This document shows, in pieces, positions 31,376-42,462 of a stretch of DNA of 64,000 nt. This DNA comes from Tricholoma matsutake (lineage: Eukaryota; Basidiomycota; Agaricomycetes; Agaricales; Tricholomataceae). Below the pieces are notes generated by a model. The model worked only from the letters and a program-made list of their open reading frames with translations, did no database searches and was not told where the DNA came from. Positions within the stretch are counted from its first letter, which is position 1. The number at the start of each line of letters is the position of its first letter. The stretch covers positions 2,108,001-2,172,000 of the forward strand of contig AP026541.1 of assembly GCA_026075535.2 (NCBI GenBank), read 5' to 3'. The position numbers and the translations under genes were made by a program.

Positions 31376-31935
31376 AAGCTACAAAACCCTCCACTTGCAT
31401 TTGGAGTGAGGGAGAGGGGTTGTCATCATCGTTGCCTAGATCAGAAGAGCCCCCCACTCGCGCTTGGAGCAAGGGAGGGGGTGCCGGTAGCCATAGTCGC
31501 ATAGAAAAAAAGACAGGAACCCCCCACTCATGTTTGAAGTGAGGGAGGGGGGGTGGCCATTGTCACCTAGAAAAAGAAAACTAGAACTCCCACTCACATT
31601 TGAAGCGAGGGAGGGGTGGGTGTCACCGGTGTCACCTAGAAACAAAAACCAGAACCCCCCCTTGCATTTGAAGTGAGGGAGGGGGGGGGTAGCCATTGTC
31701 GCCTAGAAATGAAAACTAGAACCCCCCTCACATTTGAAGCAAGGGAGGGGATGGGGATGGCTGTTGTCGCCTAGAAAAAAAACCAGAACCCCCACTCATG
31801 TTTGAAGCAAGGGAGGGGATGGGGGTGGCCATTGTTGTCTAGAGGGGGTTGTTGTTGCCTAGAATAGAATAACAAACCCCTCCGCTCACATTTGGAGTGA
31901 GGGAGGGGGTGGTGGTGGTCACCCAGAGGGGGCTG
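31376..31935 (+). repeat. Tandem array of ~75 bp hairpin units
   Basis: About eight units occur. Each has a stem such as CCCCCACTCACATTTGAAGT..GAGGGGG and an A-rich spacer CCTAGAAA. The inverted relative at 44811-45070 has four units. Pairing is kept while the central seven bases vary. Confidence 0.8.
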
Positions 31936-32046
31936 GTTGTTGCCATTGTTGTTGTTGTTGATGTTGTTGTTGATCATTGTTGATGTTGATCATTGTTGAT
32001 GTTGATCAACAAAGTCAGGTGATTGAGCACCCGGCTATTGGTACCC

Positions 32047-32062
32047 ACAAAACCCATACAAC
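32047..32062 (+). repeat. LINE target-site duplication, left copy
   Basis: ACAAAACCCATACAAC here is matched by ACAAAATTCATACAAC at 41497-41512, right after the A-rich LINE tail (14 of 16). The LINE-free relative (minus strand near 44650) continues from AAAACCCATACAC straight to ACCACGG. Confidence 0.65.
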
Positions 32063-32498
32063 TCCTTGCACTAGGACCACCATCATGGTGTCCAGCGCCT
32101 GGCCTCTATGAGGTGCAGGGAGACTAGTACCTTTGGGGAAGCAAACAAGGTGCCTTCTACTAATCTTAGTGGAGGAAACGGGATCCAAACCTTTCACAGA
32201 CACCTGAGTCCAATCTGAACCACCGAGCCACCGAATCGAGCTATACACGTCTAAAAACCTAGCCTACCGCATCCTCTCCTGACCAACTACATGATACACG
32301 ACACCTGGGAGTCTCCAGACCAACCTAGCTCATCACAAACTGGGCTTACCACCCCATGACCCATGAGCCAATACGATATATGAGCCACTCCACACCCCTG
32401 CCTAACTGTCACGCCCTGCCCTAAACACCTGATACAGCCATGCAGCCCGTGTCAAAGGGACAAAGAGAAATATCTGACCTATAACCCAAAAACCAACC

Positions 32499-33825
32499 AT
32501 GCCCAGTCATCCCCCCGCTTCCCCCCCAAATACTCACTCGACCACCCTGGCTCCCATACACTCAGGCCCCCCTGCCACCCCCTCCACTGCAACCAGTAAA
32601 CGAAAACGTACCGACACTATCGAGCTTCGACCAGATACAACAGACGCAGACATGGAACATGTGCATATTATCTTCGACACAAGAACAAAGAACTAACCAT
32701 GGCCCCAATACACAGCTCCAAGACTACAACGAACCCAAAAACTGCACCCCCAACACACCCGCCATCGTTAACCCTCCACCCTCACAGACCCAAACATCAG
32801 ACCATGCCATGACCAGTGCAACACCTGATAAAGATGACCCTGCCACCACCAACCCACACCTCCAAACCAACCAACATGGAGAGGAACCGACCACCCCGCA
32901 GGCGTCAAGTCTGCCCTTCACCTCCGCCATTTTTCCACGCACCGTGATTCCCTACCATGCAATCACCGGGAACATCAATAGCGAAACCACGACTGCAATC
33001 GAAAGCAACCGCAATGCCTTCCTCGCTATCATACCTTACGGCGGTGGGAAACGACTCCTTGAAGAGAACCCCACCATAACAAAAGATATTGAACACTTTA
33101 TCCGATCCCTTGGGTACCAAAACTCTGAGATGACAAGGGTTACTGCACCAAGAGCCAAATACCCCCCCACTGATGACTTCGGGAAGCCACATACCCTACT
33201 CCTCACCAATGCCCCAAGAGAGCTCGTAACATATCTCCTCTACCAGCAAACCTTCGCCTTCGAAACTAGCAAAGAAGGAGGACAGAAGAAAATCACCTTC
33301 CATGCACTCCCTTTCGACAAATCAATGCAATCATGGATCGTCACCGACATATCGGGCAGCTATGTTGCCAACGACCACTACGCTAGGATGAATGCACTTG
33401 CTACAATCAAAACTGTTCTCAGCCATGACCCGGACTTCTGAAACACTGTAGACTGATGCTACGCTCAGATTGCCAGCCCCCTAGACCTCGACAGCAGGGT
33501 TGAAGATGCACTATCCTCCTTCCACCTAACGACAATCACTCTCTCTCAACAAGGTGCAGACGACCATGAAGTATGGCAACTGATGGCGAGACTGATCTCT
33601 TCTAACAATAACAACCACAATGAGTGGACCCAGTCCATCCGAAATGCCTCCTACCTTGTTGACCATATATTCCCCCTCGACACTTTCCACATCATCAGAC
33701 GATGCAACTTCTGCAAGAATGAGACCCACCCACAGTATATGTGCCCCTTCCCCCTCATCGAAGGATGGAAAGGACACATACCCGACAAGGTTCTTCAAGC
33801 CCGTGAATCCAAAGACACGCGATGA
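32499..33825 (+). pseudogene. LINE gag-like ORF, first copy (ORF1a)
   Basis: The N-terminal frame (32499-32696) is Pro/Thr-rich with a KRKRTD basic stretch. A frame change leads to 32659-33441, and past two stops the same frame continues to about 33825. The core has VIPYHAITGNINSETTTAIE, AFLAIIPYGGGKRLLEENPT and TLLLTNAPRELVTYLLYQQT. It ends with a CCHC knuckle CNFCKNETHPQYMC (about 33703-33744; C-X2-C-X4-H-X4-C), then WKGHIPD. It parallels ORF1b motif by motif, so the two are paralogous. Stops at about 33439 and 33454 are TGA. Confidence 0.8.
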
Positions 33826-34718
33826 TCCCACCACCACTTCCAAGAAGGTGACTGGGGAATGAGAGGAGGAAGAGGAGGAAGAGGAGGAAGAGGTAACCGG
33901 GAACAAGAACGTACACCCGGCCCTTCCTACTCCCCTCATGGTGGAGCCTACAAACGCTCCCGAAACCTGTAACACCATAGAAAGCCCCCTGACAGAACTC
34001 CCTATACCTGATACCATCCCCTTCCGTACATGAACTCATGCATGGGAACCTATGAAATTACTGATGTATATTGTATTACAATGATACCATTGCACCTGAA
34101 CCGAGACATCCCATATCACCTGATCACCACATAACAAAGACCCAAAACAAACAAAGAACACATTAACCCTTAAATGCCACTACCACTCTGCCCCCCTTAT
34201 CATGCTCAACCAACCCCATGCCCTACCCAATACTACAATGCCCCCCCCAGAGAGAACCCCCCAAATACCAAACCAACCCAGTACACCACAGGGTGAGTGG
34301 GCCCACGAGATCCATCTAGAGATTCTATACAGCATCCCCAATAATGACCTAACTCTTGCAGACCTGGAATACCGTAGAGAGCTGCAGACTGACAACTCCA
34401 GACCAAGGAAAAAAGCTAAAGGAAATGACCACCAAGCCCAACCACAACTGATGAACCTAAACCCTCACAACAACAACGAACTCCCCCACAAAACACCCCC
34501 CCCATATACCTGAAGGTGCAAAAATAATCAACCCAGGCCAGTCCTCCACCAGCCCGAAGAAAATCACCCACTCACCCCGCAGGAACCCCTATATACCATA
34601 CTGCCCCCCTGCATTCCAAAACCCACCTCTTGAAGATGGAGAAATCCAAAATGCACCCACACCTCTACGATTCACCCCAATCGATGCTAATGCAGACCTC
34701 CCCCACGAAGGCCCCACC
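33826..34718 (+). other. Inter-ORF region of the LINE with a short ORF
   Basis: A Glu/Gly-rich purine run (33866-33893) ends the first gag-like ORF. A short frame at 34202-34513 (MLNQPHALPNTTMPPPERTP, then a basic RPRKKAKG) corresponds in style and place to the Pro/Thr-rich, basic N-terminal part of ORF1a, so it is probably the N-terminal part of ORF1b cut off by a stop at 34511-34513. Confidence 0.5.
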
Positions 34719-35768
34719 GTGATAGTGGAACTGATAGGAGCCACCCATGACATGAACAACACCTTCAACCAAGCACACACCCCACATTATGGGACTACCC
34801 AAGCCGGAAATATGCCCGAAATGCCACCCACTACACCCTTACCCTACACAACCAAACACTTCCCCAAACTTACACCATCCTACGCAATGCTTTTTGGCAA
34901 CCTACATGAGGAGACCCTAAGACAAGTCCAGAACTCCCCCCAACACTACACTGCTCTCATACCCTTTGGAGCTGGGTCCCACCTCACCCGAGACCATCCC
35001 GATTTAAGCAAAGACTTCAAAACTTTTCTCAAGTCTTTCAGGTTCGATGGAAGCAACCACCTCCAGGTTACATGTCCCACCCCAAACCTCCAACCTGACC
35101 CACAAACTCGCTTCTCGAAACCCTTCCCTTACCTACTCCTCCACTCACCTGAACCCCTCTGCCAACTACTTCTCTGGCAACAGACCTTTGCCTTTCAGAT
35201 AAATGCCCAACACCTTGCCTTCAACGCTGTCCGTATTGACCCACAGGCGAGGTCATGGGTGATCGTTAACTTTGCTGGCCCTTTTGTCTCTACTGCACAC
35301 ACACATATGATCAATGCCCTACACACAATCACCACCACGCTAATGGACAACCGCACTTTCTCTAACATAACGAATAATCACCTAGCTAAAATGGGAATCA
35401 GTGCCACAGTCACGGAACGAGTCCTAATATCCCTCTCCACCTTCCGACTCACCTTCATTCCCTGGACCGTGGGGGATGGCTCTAAAAAACCAATATGGCA
35501 ATTGCAAGGAATGCCTGTCTCTGACAACCTCAAGGACCACCGAGCGTGGCTACGGATCATACGTCGGACTACATTCTTAGTAGACCAAGTTGTATGCCTC
35601 AAACCAGACAAGGCCCCCTTTGGTTGCGTCTGGTGCAAAGCCGAAACTCATAGCAATGAGAACTGCCCCCTCCCGAGTGTGGATGACTGGAAAGGTCCTA
35701 TCCCTGATCCTGGATACCTCACCCCTGATCCCCCAGTCCATAATAAATGTAAATGGAGGAAGCAATGA
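34719..35768 (+). CDS. LINE gag-like ORF, second copy (ORF1b)
   Basis: An uninterrupted 349-codon frame. Core motifs are FPKLTPSYAMLFGNLHEETL, HYTALIPFGAGSHLTRDHPD, LLLHSPEPLCQLLLWQQTFA and SWVIVNFAGPFVSTAH. It ends in a CCHC knuckle CVWCKAETHSNENC (35625-35666) and WKGPIPDPGY. Such proteins bind the element RNA and form the LINE ribonucleoprotein. The same order of motifs occurs in ORF1a at perhaps 30 percent identity. The first M follows no clear start context, and sequence upstream (34520-34718) reads in frame as protein, so the true N-terminus is probably further 5'. Confidence 0.8.
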   Translation: MIVELIGATHDMNNTFNQAHTPHYGTTQAGNMPEMPPTTPLPYTTKHFPKLTPSYAMLFGNLHEETLRQVQNSPQHYTALIPFGAGSHLTRDHPDLSKDFKTFLKSFRFDGSNHLQVTCPTPNLQPDPQTRFSKPFPYLLLHSPEPLCQLLLWQQTFAFQINAQHLAFNAVRIDPQARSWVIVNFAGPFVSTAHTHMINALHTITTTLMDNRTFSNITNNHLAKMGISATVTERVLISLSTFRLTFIPWTVGDGSKKPIWQLQGMPVSDNLKDHRAWLRIIRRTTFLVDQVVCLKPDKAPFGCVWCKAETHSNENCPLPSVDDWKGPIPDPGYLTPDPPVHNKCKWRKQ

Positions 35769-36489
35769 CCTGAATAGATACTGTTGACACATGCCCAAAT
35801 GTACTGTACTCTAATATGAATACCCTTTCATCACCAGATACGCGCAAAGTGCCCAACACGCTACCATGTTTCAGGACATGGACACCACTGCATAAGCAAT
35901 GGGTCGCACTGTGTCTACCATTGGGTAAATGCCCCATGGGAGATGCTACAACCACTCGCTCTAGGCTATGGGGGAAGCCTAACCAAACTGCAGGGAATTG
36001 GTTCAAACCACCCAAAAGTCCTGAACCCTCTGCAGCCCCCCAAGATCCCTGTGCAATTGGGCTTGGCCAGCCTGCACAGGCAACCATGCCCCAAATAACT
36101 AGCAAAGACAATGTCATGCCTCAGACACCCCATCGAGAGTTCCCAGAAGGAGTCCTGAGGCACCTGCAGCTCAGACACCTAAGGAAAGGAACTCTACAAG
36201 ACCTCACTGCTGGGCCACACCAGATGGCATAACACGACACCACTCAAGGGAACCAGACCCCACATATGAACTACCTCATCACTACCAGGGAACAAATCCC
36301 GTACCAAACCAGACTATACAACCCCCCCCTCCAAACAATGAGAATAGAGATGAACAGCCCAGCACAAACCCTGATCCTGATGCAGAGGAAGACAATCCGC
36401 TAGAAGAATGGGACAACATACCAAGCTCCAACGGCCTACAACCAGATGAACAAAGACATTACCCTACACCAACGACAAGAAGGCAAAAT
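35769..36489 (+). other. LINE linker between ORF1b and the endonuclease
   Basis: Readable but fragmentary plus-strand coding (for example 35816-36232, Pro/Gln-rich), then an acidic stretch near 36375. No domain is recognised. It could be the C-terminal tail of ORF1b or the N-terminal linker of ORF2. Confidence 0.4.
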
Positions 36490-38060
36490 AAAAAAAAGAT
36501 TCATGCCAGCTTGAAAGTTGCATCCCTGAATATTAAAGGCTATGGTCAAACTGCCCAAGGCTCAAAATGGATGCACATTAACCAGCTTATGAGAGAACAA
36601 TGTATAGGGATACTTGCAGTACAGGAAGCACACATGGATGAAAACCGTTGAAAATAGAAACTGAGAACCTCTTCAATAGATGCCTACGGATACTTGCATC
36701 TGCAGACCCTGCCAACCCGACACAAAAAACCAGAATTGCAGTAGTCCTGAATAAAGCTTTCGTCAATACAGACCACATAACACAACATGAGATAATACCT
36801 GGATGAGCCATGCTCACAACCCTCAACTAGAGTAGGGGGGTAAAGCTCACTTTCTTGGCAATCTATGTGCCAAACTCCCCCATGGAAAATACTAACTTCT
36901 GGAAAAATATAAGAACCTACCTTACCAACAATCAACGGCTCCCCCGACCCCAAATTATGCTGGGAGACTTCAACATGGTCGAAGATGAAATTGATCGACT
37001 CCCCATGCATAAGGAAAGGAACCGCTCCCCCGAAACACTCAGAGAACTGAAGCACTGTCTGAGACTCCACGATGGCTGGCGCTCTACCTTTCCCGATACA
37101 AAAGCATACACTTTCCACCAAACTGCCACTGGGGCCTGATCCCGAATTGACCGGATCTATATAACCAATAACCTGCTGGAACACTCTCAAAAATGGGAAA
37201 TTAACCCCACCAGGATCCCAAATGCTGACCATTGGATGGTCTCCACCAACTTATCAAACAGTGCCATCCCTGAAACTGGAAAGGGGAGATGGTCCATATC
37301 CCCCAAAATATACAAGGACACCACTTTCAAGAAAACCGCCCAAAAGGCTGGACTACAAATGACTGAAAAACTCCGTAAATACTCACCTGAGCAGAGAACT
37401 ATGGAGAACAACCCACAGGCAATGTATACCAAATTCAAACACATGATATTGACTGAAGCATGTAAAATAGAACGAGCCATGAACAAAGTGACCCAGGAGA
37501 TGCAACTCCTCCAAACCAAACTTAATGCACTACAAAACGGCCCCCAGGATGAAGGTGTCCAAATCCAAACTCATGAACTCACCAAGAAGATAACCCAACT
37601 AGAACAAAAGAAGCACCAAAATGCAAGGAAGAATGTGCGAATTAAAAACCGACTAGAGGGGGAGACCATGTCAAAGTACTGGATCCGATCTAACAAGGAA
37701 ATGAAACCTAGGGACCCAATATTTGCCCTTAAGAAACCCGAGCAAATCCCAAACAATGGAACCCAAACCCCCGAAACCCATGAAAGGAACTCACAACGGA
37801 TGGCTGAACTAGCCCGAACATACCATGACAGCCTACAGAACCAAGGACGTGAAGATCAGAATCCTGAGACAAGTGTCCACATAACTAATAATATCCTAGA
37901 AAACATTGAAATGGAACCTAGCTTTGTGGACACCCAGACAATGAGCTCCCTGATCACTGAAGATGAAGTGATGACCACCCTGAAACTATCTGACAATGAT
38001 AAGGCCGCAGGGCTCGATGGAGCAACCTATGAGATGTGGAAATCAATCGCCCAAGAATGA
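36490..38060 (+). pseudogene. LINE ORF2: endonuclease domain and linker
   Basis: An endonuclease/exonuclease/phosphatase fold is readable across stops. The motifs are LKVASLNIKGYG (N), IGILAVQEAHMDE (catalytic E), LTFLAIYVPN, IMLGDFNMVEDEIDR (D and N), SRIDRIYI and NADHWMVST (final H). This enzyme nicks the target DNA to prime reverse transcription. The 37236-38060 frame is an open 274-codon helical linker (long Gln/Lys/Glu stretches) ending in SDNDKAAGLDGATYEMWKSI, the start of the RT fingers. Stops (TGA before SRIDRIYI at 37138, TAG/TGA near 36657 and 36805, TGA at 38058) disable it. Confidence 0.85.
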
Positions 38061-40073
38061 GAACAACATGGAACCGAAGAAGAACCCTTCGACGTCATAC
38101 ACCTCATGACCACAGCATTCAACGACATAGAACAGCATGGAACAATCCTCGGTTCCAACTTTGCTGATGGATGGATGTGCCCCATATACAAAAAGAAAGA
38201 GCGAGATGAGATTGAGAACTACCAACCTATAACCTTACTCAACACGGACTACAAACTGATGACCAAAGTCCTGGCAATGCGCCTGGCAAAGTCCGCTCCA
38301 ACCCTACTACACAAGAGCCAAGCCGGGTTTGTACCTGGAAGACAAATATCAGAACAGACCCAACTAATTAAAATTGTCCTGAATTATGCAGAGGCAACTG
38401 AGGAAAATGGGATGATCGTTGCCCTTGACCAAGCCAAAGCATACGATAAAATAGAGCATGACTACCTGTGGAAAACCCTTAAAGCCTTTAAGATACCCAA
38501 CCATTTCATATGCACCATACAAAGCCTATACTCAAATGCCTCAACAAAAGTGATGATAAATGGATGCCTAAGCACCCACTTCCAAGTAACTAGGGGTGTA
38601 TGCCAAGGAGACCCCCTATCATGCCTCCTTTTTAACCTAGGAATTGAACCCTTAAGCCTAATGTTAAGGAAATCCAACTTGAAAGGACTAAACGTACCTG
38701 GAACTAGAGAGAGACTAATCACCATGCTCTTTGCCGACAACACAACAACCTTCCTCACTGAAACAGACTCCCTAACAGACCTGACTGTGATCCTCGACCA
38801 ATGGTGCTATGTGGCCGGTGCACAATTCAATACAACCAAGACACAGATAATACCTATGGGAAGCAAAACCTTCAGAGAAAATTTTACCCAAGAAAGGAGG
38901 GCCAAAGCCAAACATGAAAAGATCCCCAAAAGTATTCATATCGCAAAGGATGGGGAATCCATACATATCCTGGGCACTTGGCTTGGCAACAATGCCCCCA
39001 AAGCTACACCCTGTTCTCCGATCATTGAGAGAATCAACAATGCCCTAGCAGGCTGGGACCACTCCAAACCCACAATCGAAGGACAAAAAATGCTCGTGCA
39101 AATAATTGTTGGTGGTTGCACACAATACCTCACCCAGACCCAACAAATCCCCAAACCAATAGAAAAACAAATCCAAAAAACCATATGCACCTTCATATGG
39201 GGCGACAAGATGAGTCCAGTGAAGGAAAGTATGCTCCTGGCGCCCAAGGAACTGGGGGGGAGAGGTCTACTTGACATTCAAGCCAGAAATGAAGCCATCC
39301 AACTGATGTGGTTGAAGAGCTACCTAAACTTCGGCCCCTCACGTGCACTGTGGACGCACTATGCTGATGCCATAATAAAAATGAATACACCTAAAATGGA
39401 GCAAAATATCAGACCTGAAACCCGAAAAAATATTTTCCTACAAACATGGAAGACCTACACTGGGAACCACCTGAACAACAAGAACCCAATAGAAATAAAA
39501 AACATGATCCACACTGCAAGGAAATATGGAACACGAACCGAAATCCTCACCACCACTCAAGATGTTGCAGGGCAGCTACCAATCTGGTACCACACCCAAG
39601 CCAACCGAAAAATCCGACAACTAATAGCCTCCCCAAACAGCAAGTGCCTCCTCGAGAAACACCATATCTCAACTGTGAGTGACACTGAGAAACTCGCCAA
39701 CTACCAAAACACTGATGGCCACCAGGAGTCCTGGTACTGCAGATGCAATGCATGCACAACCATCCGGAACACCGGCTGCAGACACCCCTCGGACTGTATA
39801 AAGCTCACCAAAAACCTTTTGGAAACCCTACCGCCCAAGTGGAATCCTACAAAAATCCCCCACATAACCCCCAATGCCCCCGGAAATGAACCAAATGAAT
39901 GGGTTGCATTCCCCCCATCCCTAATGACTGCCGCCACAATCAAGGACATTTTCCGAGTCTTCACCGAAGGTGATATGCATGGCGCTGCTGTAAACACTGA
40001 GGTTGAACCCGGGCCCAGCATAATAGTTGCAACAGATGGGTCCACCTTTGACACCGGAACCACTACAGCCTGA
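38061..40073 (+). pseudogene. LINE ORF2: reverse transcriptase
   Basis: A 655-codon open stretch from 38106. RT motifs in order: CPIYKKKERDEIENYQPITL, HKSQAGFVPGRQISEQTQLI, GMIVALDQAKAYDKIEHDYL (catalytic D), TRGVCQGDPLSCLLFNLGIE and ITMLFADNTTTF. The last should be FADD: codon 38739-38741 is AAC, giving Asn for the second catalytic Asp, which is expected to abolish activity. The thumb (ILGTWLGNNA, HSKPTIEGQKMLVQIIVGG) and a long connection follow, reaching the RNase H start VATDGSTFDTG. The stop at 40071-40073 interrupts the frame within RNase H. Confidence 0.9.
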
Positions 40074-41271
40074 GCAGGTGCCAGAATCTTCTACCAAGAA
40101 GGAGACCCAAGGAACAGATCACTACGACTACCCCCAACACTCCCCCAGACAAATCAGGCAGCCAACCTCACCGCAATCAAAGCTGTTGTAGAGGAAACCC
40201 ATGGAATCCCTAACCTATACATTGAGAGTGACTCCAAATATGCAATCACTGCACTCACCCAGAATTTGACCCAACACGAAGACCATGGATACATAGGAAT
40301 GGCTAACGCAAAGACCCTCCAAGCAACTGTTGCGACCCTCTGAAATAAGAAAGGAAAAACTATGCTCCAATGGGTCAAAGGCCACTCTAGACACAAAAGA
40401 AACGAGGGAGCAGACCAAATGGCAAATCTAGGAGCACAAAAAGAACACCCAGATGAAATCAACCTAACCATCCAACCAACCTTTTGGCTAACAGGCGTGA
40501 AGCTAAGTAAATTAACACAATCCTTAGCATACCAAGGCATCCAACAGAAGAAAACACAATCCAACTTACATCAGAGAAGGGCTATGACCCAAATGATCGA
40601 CCAAATACAAAACGAAGTGGAAGACACAACTGGAAAAATTCCTAGTGAAGACCAGATCTGGAAAGCCATCCGACACAAAGATTTCTCGAGAAACTTACGC
40701 TATTTCCTGTGGATGGCCGCACACAATGCATACCGAATCGGCGAATACTGGCTGAAAGAAAATTTCCATGAAGAACTTCAAAACAGATGTGATTGCACAC
40801 ACTGCAGTGTCCCAGAAACAATGGACCATATTCTGACCCGATGTGAGTCCCCTGACAAAAAGAAGTCTGGGAACTGGCCAAACAAATGTGGGCCCAGAAA
40901 AGCCTTGAATGGCGACAACCCTGGATAGGCAATATCATAAGTTGCGCCCTAACTGAATTCAAAACAACGATGGAAAATCCCCCCCTGGGGAAAACCAACT
41001 ATGGAGAATCCTAATATCCAAATCTGCACACCTAATCTGGAAACTATGCTGCAATAGGGTGATTCGGAATGAAAACAACTCCCATACACCAGATGAGATT
41101 AGAAATAGATGGTACAAAACGATGGATAACCGACTGGAAACTGACTGCTCCATGACCAGCCCCAGATATGGGAGAAAAAGTCTTCGAACTAAGGCTGTAA
41201 TAAGTACATGGAAAAATACCCTCGAGAATGAGGAAGACCTCCCCAGCAATTGGACAGAGGTAAGCGGGTAG
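40074..41271 (+). pseudogene. LINE ORF2: RNase H and C-terminal zinc motif
   Basis: RNase H residues are visible: DGS just upstream (first D), NLTAIKAVVEE (E), YIESDSKYAIT (D) and KGHSRHKRNEGADQMAN (last D). A further TGA lies at about 40342 before NKKGKTMLQWV. Downstream is a zinc-type motif CDCTHCSVPETMDHILTRC (40789-40845), and after a frame change SAHLIWKLCCNRVIRNENNS to a stop near 41271. This tail is typical of basidiomycete Tad1-like ORF2 proteins. The 3' UTR runs from 41272 to the poly(A). Confidence 0.85.
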
Positions 41272-41617
41272 GAGCTGGTCGACACGAGAGGGCATGGGTT
41301 AAACCCGCCCTCACGCCAAAACCAGCTGAGCCCCACACTCTGTGCGTAAATGCATTTCCTTGCGGTATATACACTTCTCCATCTTCTAAGAATCCTCGGA
41401 ACCCCTAGCGGGCAATGGGACTGTAACTTTGTTAGAGCCCCAATGCCATCCCCTTGTGGGAAACGCTCCACCAAAAAAAAAAAAACAAAAAAAAAAACAA
41501 AATTCATACAACCACGGGAACAGGTATGGTATTGCCCAGGTATGGCAACATCCAACCCATACCCATGACCACATTATCACAGTGTTACCTGTACCCGTGT
41601 CATGCCTTACAAATAAA

Positions 41618-42025
41618 ACAGATGTTAGTAAATGAAGAGAGTATAAGACAAATAAAGAACTTGAAGATGGTAGTGACAATGTGTTGCACCATATACAGCC
41701 TGTTATCACTGGCAGATTGTGTTGTGTGAAGTTGGTGCCCCATGGGGCAACCATGTTCAAAGTCATGACTCGAGTTCAAGTTGAACATTCAAGTTGAGAC
41801 TCTCACTCACCCTGCTGCCACCACCTCCCTCCTTCTCTCACACCTCTACCACTGCCATCACACCATCAACCTTTTCCTAGCGAGAGCTGCCACTGCTTGG
41901 AAATGACCAATATCAGACACAACTGGGCCCAAACAATGATTATGTCATTTGGGCCCTAGGTAAGTATTTTTTGTGTTTGTCCGCTGTTCTATATGTAGTT
42001 TTATGATCTGAATTACTGGTAATGA
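41618..42025. other. Unassigned spacer with one GGGCCC hairpin
   Basis: At 41932-41966 a hairpin GGGCCCAAACAATG..CATTTGGGCCC is followed on the plus strand by TAGGTAAGTATTTTTTG, so here the hairpin/donor cassette points plus. No acceptor was found nearby. Otherwise nothing. Confidence 0.4.
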
Positions 42026-42030
42026 TAGTA

Positions 42031-42457
42031 TAATGGTAACCTTAGAGGCCACTTAATTAATGGACTAGCAAAGGGAAATCCAAAGTTAAAATTATAGTAC
42101 ATATTACAGGGATTGGAGGCGCACTTAGCAAAGAGAAATCCGAAGAGAAAACTCTAAGGACCCCTTTGCCAATGCTGAAGACTGCAAAAATCAAATAATA
42201 ACCTAAAAATAGAAAAGGCAGAGATAGGCAGATCAAGGCTGCCAAATGACATCATACCAAGGGGTAGATGTTGGAAAGGGTACTCTGCCTCTAAATATAA
42301 AATGTCAACATGCACAAATGTGATAGAAAGGAAAATTAGTAATAAAATAAGGAAAAATCATAGAAAATGAAGAATAGAAGGAAATGAAGTGAGGAAAAAT
42401 ATAGGACAAACATAAAAAATAGGAGAAACACATGGGGCACCCCCTAGTCCCCTTACA
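42031..42457 (-). mobile_element. Solo LTR of the TGTAAGGGG family (copy 3)
   Basis: 427 bp on the minus strand, flanked on both sides by GATAG (42026-42030, 42458-42462). It aligns over its whole length with 23319-23739. Inverted ends are TGTAAGGGG and, on the other side, TATAATGG. It is the most complete copy, and with its 5 bp duplication it best supports the solo-LTR reading. Confidence 0.8.
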
Positions 42458-42462
42458 GATAG

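Larger units (their letters stand above)
32063..41496 (+). mobile_element. Tad1-like LINE (9.4 kb) with two gag-like ORFs, endonuclease, RT and RNase H
   Basis: A non-LTR retrotransposon in plus orientation: about 430 bp of leader, two gag-like ORFs, then an apurinic-type endonuclease, reverse transcriptase, RNase H and a CCHC-type tail in one frame with stops. It ends in an interrupted poly(A) of about 30 bases (41471-41500). A ~16 bp imperfect duplication flanks it. It lies inside the hAT-like repeat 31202-41609. The combination EN-RT-RNase H plus zinc-knuckle gag is that of the fungal Tad1 clade. Nonsense codons and an altered RT motif show it is inactive. Confidence 0.85.
31202..41609. 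mobile_element. hAT-like repeat that hosts the LINE
   Basis: The left end is TAGGGCATGACAGGGG and the right end, inverted, TAAGGCATGACACGGG. CAAATAAA flanks it exactly on both sides (31194-31201, 41610-41617), an 8 bp duplication. Subterminal ACCCATACCCATG motifs are present at both ends (31245-31280, 41555-41570). Without the LINE it would be about 1 kb, like the element at 25163. It contains the hairpin array at 31376-31935 and has no transposase. Confidence 0.75.

Noticed and set aside
31376..31935. CRISPR-like array
   Set aside because: Units are hairpins with A-rich spacers that are themselves similar; eukaryotic context and no cas genes.
32063..32250. Minus-strand tRNA-like SINE at the LINE 5' end
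   Set aside because: The apparent A and B boxes (GGCTCGGTGG, GGTTTGGATCCC) deviate from consensus, and comparison with the empty site shows that this DNA belongs to the LINE leader.
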